Assembly (NCBI GenBank): GCA_002841625.1
Contig: PHAG01000001.1
Coordinates: forward strand, 124,001 to 188,000
Direction: 5' to 3'
Length of the DNA stretch: 64,000 bases
Source of the DNA: Firmicutes bacterium HGW-Firmicutes-1
GTDB taxonomy: Bacteria; Bacillota; Clostridia; Lachnospirales; Vallitaleaceae
Positions within the stretch are counted from its first letter, which is position 1; every line of letters begins with the position of its first letter. Made by a program: the position numbers and the translations under genes. Shown one piece after another: positions 26,865 to 35,785 of this stretch. The notes under the pieces were generated by a model. It was not told the origin of the DNA. It worked only from the letters and a program-made list of their open reading frames with translations, and did not search any database.

Positions 26865-26893
26865 ATTTTAAACCCATCTTACCTGGTTGTCAA
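26865..26893 (-). promoter_or_regulatory. sigma-A promoter for the SAF gene and rfbACB
   Basis: Minus-strand TTGACA (26888-26893, perfect) and TAAAAT (26865-26870, one mismatch) with 17 bases between. It lies about 45 bases upstream of the start codon. Confidence 0.75.
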
Positions 26894-27128
26894 CTATATA
26901 TCAATATTCTATTTTATATTTTACTTTTATACCTTGAGTGCATGCTTTATATTTATTTATTATTCGATTAAATAATATGATTTGTAAATGTGTCAAGTTC
27001 AGAAAATCGTTTGCTACTTTTAAGTATATTTAAACAATTGAACAACAATAATAGCATTATGAATCATTACACATCACCTTTTTGTACAGTATAACAAGCA
27101 AAAACACTTGGCTTTCCTTAGATACAAA

Positions 27129-27171
27129 AAAATCCAATTTAGTTATACTCGCCTTAACTAAATTGGATTTT
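27129..27171 (-). terminator. terminator after the first beta-helix gene
   Basis: AATCCAATTTAGTTA pairs perfectly with TAACTAAATTGGATT around a 9-base loop, followed by a T-run on both strands. It isolates the beta-helix gene from the SAF-rfb unit. The 230 bases between it and the SAF promoter show nothing else. Confidence 0.9.
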
Positions 27172-27201
27172 TTATATTTTTTGGACATAAATTAAGTAAA
27201 A

Positions 27202-28965
27202 CTAATATTTTTTTACTATCTTCGATGTTATAAATGATCCTGTTTTATTATCATTGTATTTATTTGCAACTGAATTGAATTTGTGATTAGGTGCCACATA
27301 AATAAAGTGCGTAGTTATGTTGCTCGGAGAAGTAACGGAATTTTTTTCAATAATCATATTATCACTACCTCCACCATAAAAAATGATTGCAAAGCCTTCT
27401 TTTGATTTCTTAGAAACTACACCACAATCTTCAAAAGTGTTTTTTGTAATCGTTACACTGCTGGCATTGTTAATTAGTAATCCAGCACCATCTTCAGTAT
27501 GACCTAGTTTTACAAAGGAATTACCTACCACATTCACATCAAGCACCTTTTTACCACCAAGACCTAAGCCTAAACCACTATTGCAATTTTGCAACAAATT
27601 CTCTTGGATATTTAATCCTCTAATGCCTTGCGCTTGTATAGGAGCAAAGCAATTTTTAATTGTATTCTTCAAGATATTAATGTTTAGCTTCGGAATAGAA
27701 TCATTCATAACTTCATATGCCTGTGTTAAATGAATACCAATATATGCACCATCAATAACATTTCCTTCTATTACTATGCCTTCTGTAGGTCCCAATAACA
27801 TTGTACTTAGATAATTAGGGTTATAATATACAATACCTATTGTTCCTATATCATTAAAATAATTGTTTTTAATAGTAATGTCTTTAATAATTGTCCACTC
27901 AATACTATTTTTATGGTTAGGTTCAATACAAATTGCTCCTGGCATATCGCTTCTACTAATACGCTTAAATTTATTATTTTCTATAAGTATGTCTGAGCCA
28001 TCAAGTATACTTATGCCATTTCTATTGTCCTTATTAATCCCATCAAACTGCGAATTTCTAATTGTTACATTTGAAACATGTCTTTCTTTCTTAGACTCTA
28101 CTCCAATAAAAATACCATCACCTCGAAAACCTTCAAACATAACCGTGTCTACTAATATATTAGAACATGAGTTTAATGAGAGTAAGTGCACCCATTCACT
28201 GAATCCTTCAGAATCAACAGTACCTTGTAGTTTAAGATTTTTTATTTCAACATTTTGAATGCTTCCTACTAATTTTTTATTACCATTTGGTTGATTTGTA
28301 TCAATTCCACCTTGATTTATACCTAAAAGTGATTGAAACTTATGTTCTTCTACTTTTTGTTGAAGTACAGAGTTCCACCCATCTCCTATGATCGAAATAT
28401 TAGACTTTAATTTAATATTATTGCAAAGATAATTACCTTTAGGGATATAAACTATGCCTCCCTCATCTCCTAAAAAATCGATAGCATCTTGAATAGATTT
28501 TGTATCATCAGTAATGCCATCACCCTTAGCACCAAACGCTACTATATTTACTTTATTTCGTTCGGATAAATCTGATGCCCCCAGGGCTACAGCACGATAT
28601 TTTTTATCAATACTAATAAATGGTGATTCAATTTTAGCAACATTAGCAACATTAGCAACATTAGCAACATTAGCAACATCAGCAACAATAACAGGTGAAA
28701 TGTTGTTTGTTATAGAATCAATTTCACTATCTGCACCAGAATTTTCTATGATTCCTTCATAGGTTCCCGAATCATCTATACTGTTATTGATTTCTTTATC
28801 ATCTATTTTATAAAGAATAGTTGATTCCGATACTTCCATAACTGGAATTTCTTCGCTTGTATTAATTTCTGTAGAAGATGAGGAAAACATTATAATGAGA
28901 TACAAAAAGCTAAATGAAATAATAATTCCCAATATTACTTTTTTATTTTTATTTTGGTTTTTCAT
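27202..28965 (-). CDS. membrane-anchored right-handed beta-helix protein (pectate lyase superfamily)
   Basis: A protein of about 587 residues. The ATG at 28963-28965 is chosen because the product then begins MKNQNK, matching the LCP protein; two earlier in-frame starts (28977, 28980) are possible. An N-terminal anchor (about 9-27) is followed by a low-complexity linker with five VAN triplets, then a Pectate_lyase_3 beta-helix from about residue 145 (NIVAFGAKGDGITDDTKSIQ). The helix turns show repeated NITI/N-ladder patterns. It is a close paralogue of the next protein. It may cleave, modify or bind the polysaccharide at the cell surface; no catalytic residues could be assigned. Confidence 0.85.
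   Translation of the reverse strand: MKNQNKNKKVILGIIISFSFLYLIIMFSSSSTEINTSEEIPVMEVSESTILYKIDDKEINNSIDDSGTYEGIIENSGADSEIDSITNNISPVIVADVANVANVANVANVAKIESPFISIDKKYRAVALGASDLSERNKVNIVAFGAKGDGITDDTKSIQDAIDFLGDEGGIVYIPKGNYLCNNIKLKSNISIIGDGWNSVLQQKVEEHKFQSLLGINQGGIDTNQPNGNKKLVGSIQNVEIKNLKLQGTVDSEGFSEWVHLLSLNSCSNILVDTVMFEGFRGDGIFIGVESKKERHVSNVTIRNSQFDGINKDNRNGISILDGSDILIENNKFKRISRSDMPGAICIEPNHKNSIEWTIIKDITIKNNYFNDIGTIGIVYYNPNYLSTMLLGPTEGIVIEGNVIDGAYIGIHLTQAYEVMNDSIPKLNINILKNTIKNCFAPIQAQGIRGLNIQENLLQNCNSGLGLGLGGKKVLDVNVVGNSFVKLGHTEDGAGLLINNASSVTITKNTFEDCGVVSKKSKEGFAIIFYGGGSDNMIIEKNSVTSPSNITTHFIYVAPNHKFNSVANKYNDNKTGSFITSKIVKKY
28634..28687. repeat. 9-bp tandem repeat inside the beta-helix gene
   Basis: Five perfect TTAGCAACA units and a sixth with one change. 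On the coding strand they give the VAN tripeptide repeat in the linker. Loss or gain of units would change linker length without a frameshift. Confidence 0.9.
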
Positions 28966-29164
28966 AATTAATTCCATCACCGTCTCTTTCTTTTATATTC
29001 TAGTAAAAGAGTATCACAATACATTTTTTTTTTCAACATATAAAACAAAATGTTTGTAGAATGAAATACAAATGAAATATAAATGAAATATAAGTTAAGT
29101 TTATTCAAATGAATAATCGACATTTTCTAATAATAATTACTCTTTTTTAACAAATAAAAACAAC

Positions 29165-29206
29165 CCCGAATATGTTTCATTTGCATAACACGGGATTGTT
29201 TTTATT
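29165..29206. terminator. bidirectional terminator between the two beta-helix genes
   Basis: CAACCCCG and CGGGATTG form a stem with G-U or mismatch tolerance around a 20-base AT-rich loop, with T-runs on both sides. It lies just after the riboswitch-controlled beta-helix gene. Confidence 0.7.
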
Positions 29207-29226
29207 ATTCTACAATTCTTGAGTTT

Positions 29227-31254
29227 TTATAATTTTACGATTTTAGATGAACTAAAACCACCTGTAATATTACCGCTGTATGTATTCGTAGTTGCATTAA
29301 AAGTATGATTAGAAGCTACGTAGATAAAGCTTGTGGTTATATTATTTGGGGATGTTACTGTATTTTTCGTAAAAATTATGTTATCGGTAGTTCCACCATA
29401 AAATATGATAGCAAACCCTTCTTTGTACTTAGTAGATACCACTCCACAATCTTCAAACTTGTTGTTTTCAATTGTTATCCTGCTTGCAGTTCCAATAAAT
29501 AATCCAGCAGCATCCTCTGTAGAACCGAGTCTTACAAAAGAATTGCCATTTACATTTACATCAAGTACTTTTTTACCACCTAGGCCTAAGCCTAAACCGC
29601 TATTACAATTTTCAAATAAGTTTCCTCGAATACTTAATCCTCTAATACCTTGAGCTTGAACAGGTGCTAAACAATTTTTAATTGAATTGTTTACTATATT
29701 AATGTTTAGTTTAGGAACTGAATCATTCATTGTTTCATAAATCTGCGATAAATAAATCCCAACATATGCTCCATCAATAACATTGCCTTCGATAGTTATT
29801 CCATCCGTAGATCCTTTAAGCATTTCACTTTGGTTATTAGGATTGAAATATACAATAGCTATTGCTCCAATATCTTTAAATGAATTATTTTTTATAGTAA
29901 TATTTTTAAGAATTGTCCATTTGATACTTTCATTATGATTAGGTTCAATATCAATTGCTCCTGGCATATCCTTTCTAGTAGTATGCTCAAACGAATTGTT
30001 TTCTATAAGTATGTTTGAACCATCGAGTATACTAATACCATTTCTGTTATCTTTATTAATCCCATTAAATTGCGAATTTCTAACGTTCACATCTGAAACA
30101 TGTCTTTCTACCCTTGACTCCACACCTATAAATATACCATCACCACGATAACCTTCGAATTTTACTGTATCGACTAATATATTAGAACATGAATTAAGTG
30201 TAAGTAAGTGTACCCATTCACTGAATCCGTCAGAATCAACTGTACCTTTTAACTTAATATTTTTAATTATAACATTATTAATACTTCCTAACAAATCGTT
30301 GTTACCTTCTGGTTTAAGCGTTCCAGCTCCACCTGAATTTATACCTAAAAGCGATTGGTATCCAGTTAATCCTGATTTTTGTTGAATTATAGATTCCCAA
30401 CCATCTCCCATTATTGTAACATTAGACTTTAATTTAATATTATTAGCGATAAAGATACCTTTTGGAAAAAATATTACGCCTCCATTTTCACCTAAAGAAT
30501 CAATCGCATTCTGTATAGATTTTGTATCATCGGTGAATCCATCTCCTTTAGCTCCGAAACTTACTACATTTATGTATTCAGATGGTAATTGTACATCAAT
30601 ACTAATTTCAGGTTGAGGCTCGTCAATAACTACTGGTTCGTTAATGACTACTGGTTCGTTATTGACTACTGGTTCGTTATTGACTACTGGTTCGTTATTG
30701 ACTACATTTTCTTCTTGATCTATTATCGTATTTACTGGTTCACTCTCACTAACTATTACTGGTTCATTAGATACTTCTTTAGTTAATAATTGTGCATTAT
30801 ATGCCAACTGATTGGCTTTTAATTGTTCATTATATGCTAATTTATTAACTATTAATTGTTCGTTGTATATTGTTTTATTTAACTCAAGTTGTTTTTGATA
30901 ATTTAGCTTGTTACTTGCTAACTGATTTGTATAAACTATCTTATTACTATTTATCTGTGAGGCATTAGCTCCAATATTAGCTAATTTTAGTTCTTCACTT
31001 GCTAATACATTCGCTTGTCTATAATCATTATTTGCTAACGCATTTGCTAATCTTAGTACTTCGTTTGTTGCTGCATTCGCTTTTTTATATTCTTCAAGAG
31101 CTGTCAAGTTTGCTACTTTTAGTTGTTCTGTTGTCAACACCCCATATTCTACAACTGTTGTTTCAGCCGCAATACTTGTATTTACAAATATTGAAGACTG
31201 AATGATACCTGCTAATAATAATACTGATAGTGCAAACGCTACTATTTTTTTCAT
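29227..31254 (-). CDS. secreted beta-helix protein with 11-residue Asn repeats, under c-di-GMP riboswitches
   Basis: A 675-residue exported protein with a signal peptide at about 1-29 (ending SIAAE). Residues 42-160 form ten full and one partial 11-residue repeats with Asn at position 8 in each full unit, for example YNEQLIVNKLA and YNEQLKANQLA, suggesting a right-handed coiled-coil stalk. Four six-residue NNEPVV-type repeats (about 186-211) follow. The C-terminal part from about 227 is a Pectate_lyase_3 beta-helix closely similar to the protein at 27202-28965. It is read from GGAGG 5 bases before the ATG, and its leader holds two c-di-GMP-I riboswitches. No LPXTG or other anchor is visible. 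Probable surface or matrix protein. Confidence 0.87.
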   Translation of the reverse strand: MKKIVAFALSVLLLAGIIQSSIFVNTSIAAETTVVEYGVLTTEQLKVANLTALEEYKKANAATNEVLRLANALANNDYRQANVLASEELKLANIGANASQINSNKIVYTNQLASNKLNYQKQLELNKTIYNEQLIVNKLAYNEQLKANQLAYNAQLLTKEVSNEPVIVSESEPVNTIIDQEENVVNNEPVVNNEPVVNNEPVVINEPVVIDEPQPEISIDVQLPSEYINVVSFGAKGDGFTDDTKSIQNAIDSLGENGGVIFFPKGIFIANNIKLKSNVTIMGDGWESIIQQKSGLTGYQSLLGINSGGAGTLKPEGNNDLLGSINNVIIKNIKLKGTVDSDGFSEWVHLLTLNSCSNILVDTVKFEGYRGDGIFIGVESRVERHVSDVNVRNSQFNGINKDNRNGISILDGSNILIENNSFEHTTRKDMPGAIDIEPNHNESIKWTILKNITIKNNSFKDIGAIAIVYFNPNNQSEMLKGSTDGITIEGNVIDGAYVGIYLSQIYETMNDSVPKLNINIVNNSIKNCLAPVQAQGIRGLSIRGNLFENCNSGLGLGLGGKKVLDVNVNGNSFVRLGSTEDAAGLFIGTASRITIENNKFEDCGVVSTKYKEGFAIIFYGGTTDNIIFTKNTVTSPNNITTSFIYVASNHTFNATTNTYSGNITGGFSSSKIVKL
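30621..30706. repeat. 18-bp tandem repeat encoding NNEPVV units
   Basis: Four to five near-identical 18-bp units of the form ACTACTGGTTCGTTATTG; on the minus strand they code for a Pro-rich spacer of the beta-helix protein. Confidence 0.85.
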
Positions 31255-31259
31255 AATTA

Positions 31260-31276
31260 TTCCTCCATTTTAGGAA
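31260..31276 (-). promoter_or_regulatory. possible ribosome-site sequestering hairpin
   Basis: In the transcript UUCCU (31272-31276), at the 3' edge of aptamer B, can pair with AGGAA (31260-31264), part of the GGAGGAA ribosome site, across 7 bases. This suggests translational control by the second aptamer. Confidence 0.5.
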
Positions 31277-31341
31277 ACTGGCTGCCATTTTACAGGCCCT
31301 GTAGTTTTGCGTCTTAGCTTTTCAGCTAATTTGCCTTTTGC
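31270..31341 (-). ncRNA. c-di-GMP-I (GEMM) riboswitch, aptamer B (start-codon proximal)
   Basis: On the minus strand the GEMM-I landmarks occur in order: GGCAAA after an A-rich lead, the hairpin TTAGCTGAAAAGCTAA with a GNRA-type loop, then GACGCAAAACTACAGGGCC, and TGGCAGCCAGTTTCC at the 3' end. These are the conserved bases that bind cyclic di-GMP. It ends about 6 bases from the ribosome site of the beta-helix gene. Confidence 0.88.
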
Positions 31342-31422
31342 ATTTGAAGTACAATTAATTAAAATCTAATTTTTTGCACTTTTAGTTTCTTATTAAGTTT
31401 GTACCCACATTTTTAGCAACAT

Positions 31423-31443
31423 AAAAACTCCCCTTTGGGAACC
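31423..31443 (-). terminator. short hairpin with U-run after riboswitch aptamer A
   Basis: UUCCC pairs with GGGGA around AAA and is followed by GUUUUU. It overlaps the 3' edge of aptamer A, as an intrinsic terminator expression platform would. The stem is only five pairs, so strength is doubtful. Confidence 0.5.
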
Positions 31444-31510
31444 GGCTGCCACCTATAATATAGAAGGCCCTTGGCTTTGCGTCCTATTCTTTCGAATAGT
31501 TTGCCTTTAT
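31436..31510 (-). ncRNA. c-di-GMP-I (GEMM) riboswitch, aptamer A (promoter proximal)
   Basis: On the minus strand: AAAGGCAAACTATTCGAAAG with its partner AATAGG (GAAA-type tetraloop), then GACGCAAAGCCAAGGGCC, then GGTGGCAGCCGGTTCCC. This is a near-consensus GEMM-I aptamer. It lies about 90 bases upstream of aptamer B in the same leader. Confidence 0.93.
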
Positions 31511-31634
31511 CAGTAGAAGTTCAATAAATAATCTAAAAAGTATATTCTGTAATGCTATTATGTTTAAATTAAATTCACTAATTTTAACCCCATTAAAAAT
31601 ATATAAAGATATACCTATTAATGTTTGTACACTA

Positions 31635-31663
31635 ATATTATCACCTTTAACCAATAATTGCAA
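31635..31663 (-). promoter_or_regulatory. extended -10 promoter for the riboswitch leader
   Basis: Minus-strand TTGCAA (31658-31663), 17 bases, then TAATAT (31635-31640) preceded by TGA. The predicted transcript would start near 31628 and have a leader of about 375 bases. Confidence 0.5.
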
Positions 31664-31711
31664 CCCTATTTTATAGGAATATAGTCCTGTTTTATGTGTC
31701 CACTTACATAA

Positions 31712-32791
31712 TTAAATAGAAAATATCCATTGATATGGTACTGTTTGATTATTATTAAAATGAAATAAAAAGATTAACCAAATAACAATCAGAATAATTA
31801 AAATCAAATAACTAATTACAACTAATTTCATTGAATTCAATATCCTTATGTAATAGGGTATTACAAATGTAAAAGCTGAAAAAAATACAATACTTGCTCG
31901 TAATGAAATTGTTGCAAATACTCCTCTACTGGCAAATTGTATAATAAACCCAATTACTAAGAGCATATAATAAAATACAAATCTATGGTCATGCTTTTTA
32001 ATGAAGCTATACAAAAAAATTCCTGGTAATATATAGGGTAAGTTTGATATATCCATCATAAGATGCCCCTGTGATTCAGCTACTGCGTTGTCCAAATAAA
32101 CTCCATACATATATAAAACAGGAAAAATATTAATGAGTTTCAATAAGATTAAATCAGCATAAAGTACCAGGAGCATAATAATCCCCCAAAGTAGAAACTG
32201 TAAGGATAACCTTGTTTTTTTCTCAACTATAAAATACATAAAATATACGGGTATAAAGAACAAAGCTGTAGTATGAATACTAGCAGAAAATAAAACACAA
32301 ATCATAAATTTTATAATCTTTTTCTTAAAGACATATTTAGTGCTAAATAGTAGTATTGCAACGGCTAATAATTGTCTTACATTATTAAATGAAGCTTGAT
32401 AATTAACCAACATATAAACAAACATACCTATTCCTACGCTTAGTTTGTCTTTATGTTCATATAGTGCTAAATAAACAAATAATATAGTTAGTAACGAAAC
32501 TACAAAAAAACCAACCTGTGCATTTCCACCTAACAAAGATATTGCTTTATTAAGCAAATTATATCCTATTTCGATTCTATTTTCAATATTATTCTTGCTT
32601 TGCTCAAAGGTTATTACATAATTATAATAATCAGTACCAATACCATATCTTACACCAGAAAAAAAAGCTGGAACAATTAACATTAATAACGCAAAATAAG
32701 CTTTTATAAATTTATTTTTTATTTTCACTGTACATTCTGCAAGTATACTAGTTGTTAAAATAATTCCACCGTATAATATAATTGATCCCAC
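31712..32791 (-). CDS. EpsG-family polysaccharide polymerase
   Basis: A 359-residue multi-pass membrane protein (about ten segments) with the EpsG motif FFSGVRYGIGTDYYNYV near residues 42-59, followed by helices with NVRQLLAVAI. EpsG/Wzy proteins join lipid-linked repeat units on the outer face of the membrane. The start is GTG with AAGGAG 6 bases upstream. It is the last gene of the long assembly run, right before the riboswitch-controlled unit. Family call is by motif; substrate unknown. Confidence 0.85.
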   Translation of the reverse strand: MGSIILYGGIILTTSILAECTVKIKNKFIKAYFALLMLIVPAFFSGVRYGIGTDYYNYVITFEQSKNNIENRIEIGYNLLNKAISLLGGNAQVGFFVVSLLTILFVYLALYEHKDKLSVGIGMFVYMLVNYQASFNNVRQLLAVAILLFSTKYVFKKKIIKFMICVLFSASIHTTALFFIPVYFMYFIVEKKTRLSLQFLLWGIIMLLVLYADLILLKLINIFPVLYMYGVYLDNAVAESQGHLMMDISNLPYILPGIFLYSFIKKHDHRFVFYYMLLVIGFIIQFASRGVFATISLRASIVFFSAFTFVIPYYIRILNSMKLVVISYLILIILIVIWLIFLFHFNNNQTVPYQWIFSI

Positions 32792-32906
32792 TTAAGTCTC
32801 CTTATTAACAATATATTTTACAAATATGTTGTTTCATAATATTTATGTATTTAAATGACACTTTTGATACCCATAAAATTTTTCTAACCTATTCTCAAGT
32901 TAATTG

Positions 32907-33953
32907 CTAGTTTTTCTTTGATGTCACAAGCATAAATCTCATCCATTCTATTATCGAAGTAATCAAGTATAATCTTTTTGATAAGAGAAAAAAAACAATA
33001 TCTGTATGTAATTTGTTAGATTTATTCTTAATTAATTGTGTTGATCTCGATGTTATACCCTGTCTTATCCAATGATAATAAATTTCCTCATTCAACATTT
33101 CTTTAATTTTCGACCGCAAGAATGCAATTCGATTGTTGTAACTATAACAATTAAATACTGTAGTTGAAAATCCCCTAAATACAATCAATGGTAATACTTT
33201 TTTCATATCCTCAAGGATTCCATTGGTTGTTGCCAAATCTATAACTTCTTTCATCGCAATCGCATATGTACTGATTTGGCTCTCTGAATATTTATGTGTA
33301 ATGGATGATTCATTTGCGAAGTAGTAATACAAGCTCTCATTTATAAAGGATATTTTCGGCATAAACGTTAATAATTTTAAATTCAGAATCATATCTTCAC
33401 CTAAAGGTAGTCGAACTGAGTTGCAATCGTAATTGAGAATCATTTCCGACTTAAAAAGTTTATTACATAGGGAAGCTCCTTCATATTCAAAGAAGTATTT
33501 ATAGCTTTCTTCACTTATATTATCTGAAGTTATTTTAACTATAAATTCTGACCCAGATACATTACTTACTATTTTATCTAAACTGTATGCTTTCATAATG
33601 CTACACATTACGATATCTGAACCTTCGCTCGCAGCATGATTATATAATGTTTCTAGCATGTCCGGTGCAATCCAATCATCTGAATCTACAAAGGAAATGT
33701 ATTTACCCCTAGCTAGCTTTATTCCGGCGTTTCTAGCCGCTGCTTGTCCTTGATTTTTTTGATTTAAGCCTATGATTCTTTTGTCTTTAATTTTATATTC
33801 ATCAATGATCTTCAAAGAGTTATCCGTAGAACCATCATTTATTAAAATGATTTCTAAATCGGATAAACTTTGATTACAAACTGAATCAAGACATCGACTC
33901 AAATACTTTTCAACATTATAGATCGGTATGATAACAGTAATTTTAGGTTTCAT
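32907..33953 (-). CDS. family 2 glycosyltransferase
   Basis: A 348-residue GT-A enzyme with the opening IIPIYNVEKYLSRCLDSVCN, the nucleotide segment IILINDGSTDNSLKI, and the metal-binding SFVDSDDWI near residue 95. The acceptor-binding second half ends in basic and aromatic residues without a membrane span. It adds a sugar to the growing repeat unit at the inner face of the membrane. It differs clearly from the two tandem GT2 genes further upstream in the operon despite equal length. Confidence 0.92.
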   Translation of the reverse strand: MKPKITVIIPIYNVEKYLSRCLDSVCNQSLSDLEIILINDGSTDNSLKIIDEYKIKDKRIIGLNQKNQGQAAARNAGIKLARGKYISFVDSDDWIAPDMLETLYNHAASEGSDIVMCSIMKAYSLDKIVSNVSGSEFIVKITSDNISEESYKYFFEYEGASLCNKLFKSEMILNYDCNSVRLPLGEDMILNLKLLTFMPKISFINESLYYYFANESSITHKYSESQISTYAIAMKEVIDLATTNGILEDMKKVLPLIVFRGFSTTVFNCYSYNNRIAFLRSKIKEMLNEEIYYHWIRQGITSRSTQLIKNKSNKLHTDIVFFLLSKRLYLITSIIEWMRFMLVTSKKN

Positions 33954-34116
33954 TCTTTCTTTCTCCTTTCCGCAAGGTGCACCTATTGAATTTTTATGAT
34001 CCTAGGTTTTCCTTACTTAATACGCAGTACTATATGCCCATATATAAAATTGCATCCAATTCATAAGGATACTATTGGTGACTTCAGTTTTTTTATGTTA
34101 AACCTATTTTTTTATG

Positions 34117-35640
34117 TTAAACATGTTTTTTTCTTGTCTTACCCCTTATCTGTATAATAATCTCTTCAATTTCAGGCACTTTCATTGCAAGAATTATGGC
34201 TCCGTACAAAAGCACCCCAATAGCAATTGCAATAAACAATCCTAAAGTATGACCAACACCACTAATAAGTCTATGGTAACTGAAATAAGATCCTGCTCCC
34301 ATTATAACCGAGGCTATTAATATTTTTATTGACGACATTAATATTTTTTTTATACCAAGCTGTCCTGTTTTTTTCCTTAGGCTCCTAATTAAAAGTACCG
34401 AACATATCACTGCAGATATACTTGTTGCTAACGCAAGCCCTGAAATTCCCATAACTTGAGATAAAACAATATTTAGTATGATATTAATGACTACCGTCAA
34501 CACCCCGTTATACATGGGAGTTTTGGTGTCCTGTAATGCATAAAAAGTCCTTGATAAAACCTCCTGCACCCCGAATGCCACCATGCCGATTGAATAAAAA
34601 AACAACGCTCCTGTCGTCAACACCACCGCCCTTTCGTCAAAAGCACCTTGACCGAACATCATCTGCACTATTGGTCTAGCAAACACCATCGTACCAACTG
34701 TTGCAGGTAAAATCAATAACATAATCGCATTAATTGATTTTGCAACCACGATCTTTAATTCGTCGTCTCTTCCTTCAGACGCCATCTGCGAAATTTTAGG
34801 ATAAATCACCACTACGATTGAGTAAACAAACATACCCTGCACAAAACCATTCAGTTTTGCTGCATAACTCAACGCCGATATTCCACCAACCACAACTGAT
34901 GAGGCCAATGTACGATCCACCAATGTATTTATTTGATTAACAGACGTTCCAATAATCACAGGCATTGCCAGTACAAGCATTGTCTTAATGTGTTCATCCT
35001 TGATTGATATCACCGCTCTATGACGATAACCCAATTTATATACCGATGGAAGTACAAATAACAATTGAAGAAAACTCGACAACATCGTTCCCCATATTAG
35101 AACACTTGAATTAGTTTTATGACTAATCACAATTGCAGCAATCACTGCAAAATTTAATGGAAAGCCAACGAGTGCAGGAATAACAAACCGATCTTTTACT
35201 TGAAGAAACGCCATCAAAATAGCCAGCGCACCTGAAGCTAACACACCGATGACGTTCAATCTTGTAAATACTATTGCAAGTTCAAGTGTCTCTCCTTCAA
35301 ATCCAACTGCAAAGATCTTAACCAACGGAGTTGTGAATAAAAATACGATTAAAATAAGCACCCCAGATAACAAAATGCTCATATTGATTAGGTTACTCGT
35401 AAAATAATTGGCTGCTTTTTCACCGTCATCATTCTTTATTCTACCGTACATTGGTATAAATGTATTTGTAATTGCTGTAAATAAAAAGGAAAAGAGCGTT
35501 GCCGAAATTGTAATTGCTATCAAATACACGTCTGTTAGCTCTGATGCGCCGTAATAGTAAGATAGCGCCACTTCTCTCATAAAACCAAACACTTTCGAGA
35601 TGATGGTAATAATCATGATGACCAATGCTGCTTTTCTCAT
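34117..35640 (-). CDS. MurJ/MviN-family lipid-linked oligosaccharide flippase
   Basis: A 507-residue MOP-superfamily protein with about fourteen membrane segments. It starts KAALVIMIITIISKVFGFMR and contains the MurJ-type PIVQMMFGQGAFDERAV and SRTFYALQDTKTPM. MurJ flips lipid II, and relatives inside polysaccharide loci act as flippases for the repeat unit in place of Wzx. Its location between glycosyltransferase genes favours the latter, but a peptidoglycan role cannot be excluded. Length and motifs are complete. Confidence 0.9.
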   Translation of the reverse strand: MRKAALVIMIITIISKVFGFMREVALSYYYGASELTDVYLIAITISATLFSFLFTAITNTFIPMYGRIKNDDGEKAANYFTSNLINMSILLSGVLILIVFLFTTPLVKIFAVGFEGETLELAIVFTRLNVIGVLASGALAILMAFLQVKDRFVIPALVGFPLNFAVIAAIVISHKTNSSVLIWGTMLSSFLQLLFVLPSVYKLGYRHRAVISIKDEHIKTMLVLAMPVIIGTSVNQINTLVDRTLASSVVVGGISALSYAAKLNGFVQGMFVYSIVVVIYPKISQMASEGRDDELKIVVAKSINAIMLLILPATVGTMVFARPIVQMMFGQGAFDERAVVLTTGALFFYSIGMVAFGVQEVLSRTFYALQDTKTPMYNGVLTVVINIILNIVLSQVMGISGLALATSISAVICSVLLIRSLRKKTGQLGIKKILMSSIKILIASVIMGAGSYFSYHRLISGVGHTLGLFIAIAIGVLLYGAIILAMKVPEIEEIIIQIRGKTRKKHV

Positions 35641-35785
35641 CAGTAAACTCCCTTATTAATTTGTTTCTTATCGTTATTAAATATATAACACAAGATTATT
35701 AACGAATCACTTTTGCATAATATTCAAATTAGCAAATATGTATACCGTAGTCAATGAAATACCTTTTTGATTAGTTTAGCGCTGG

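Noticed and set aside
30621-30706. Direct repeats that look like a tiny CRISPR array
   Set aside because: The units are contiguous 18-bp in-frame protein repeats without spacers, and no cas genes are near.
30589-30786. Open frame opposite the beta-helix gene with repeated YWFV residues
   Set aside because: It is the antisense reading of the 18-bp repeat that codes for the Pro-rich spacer.
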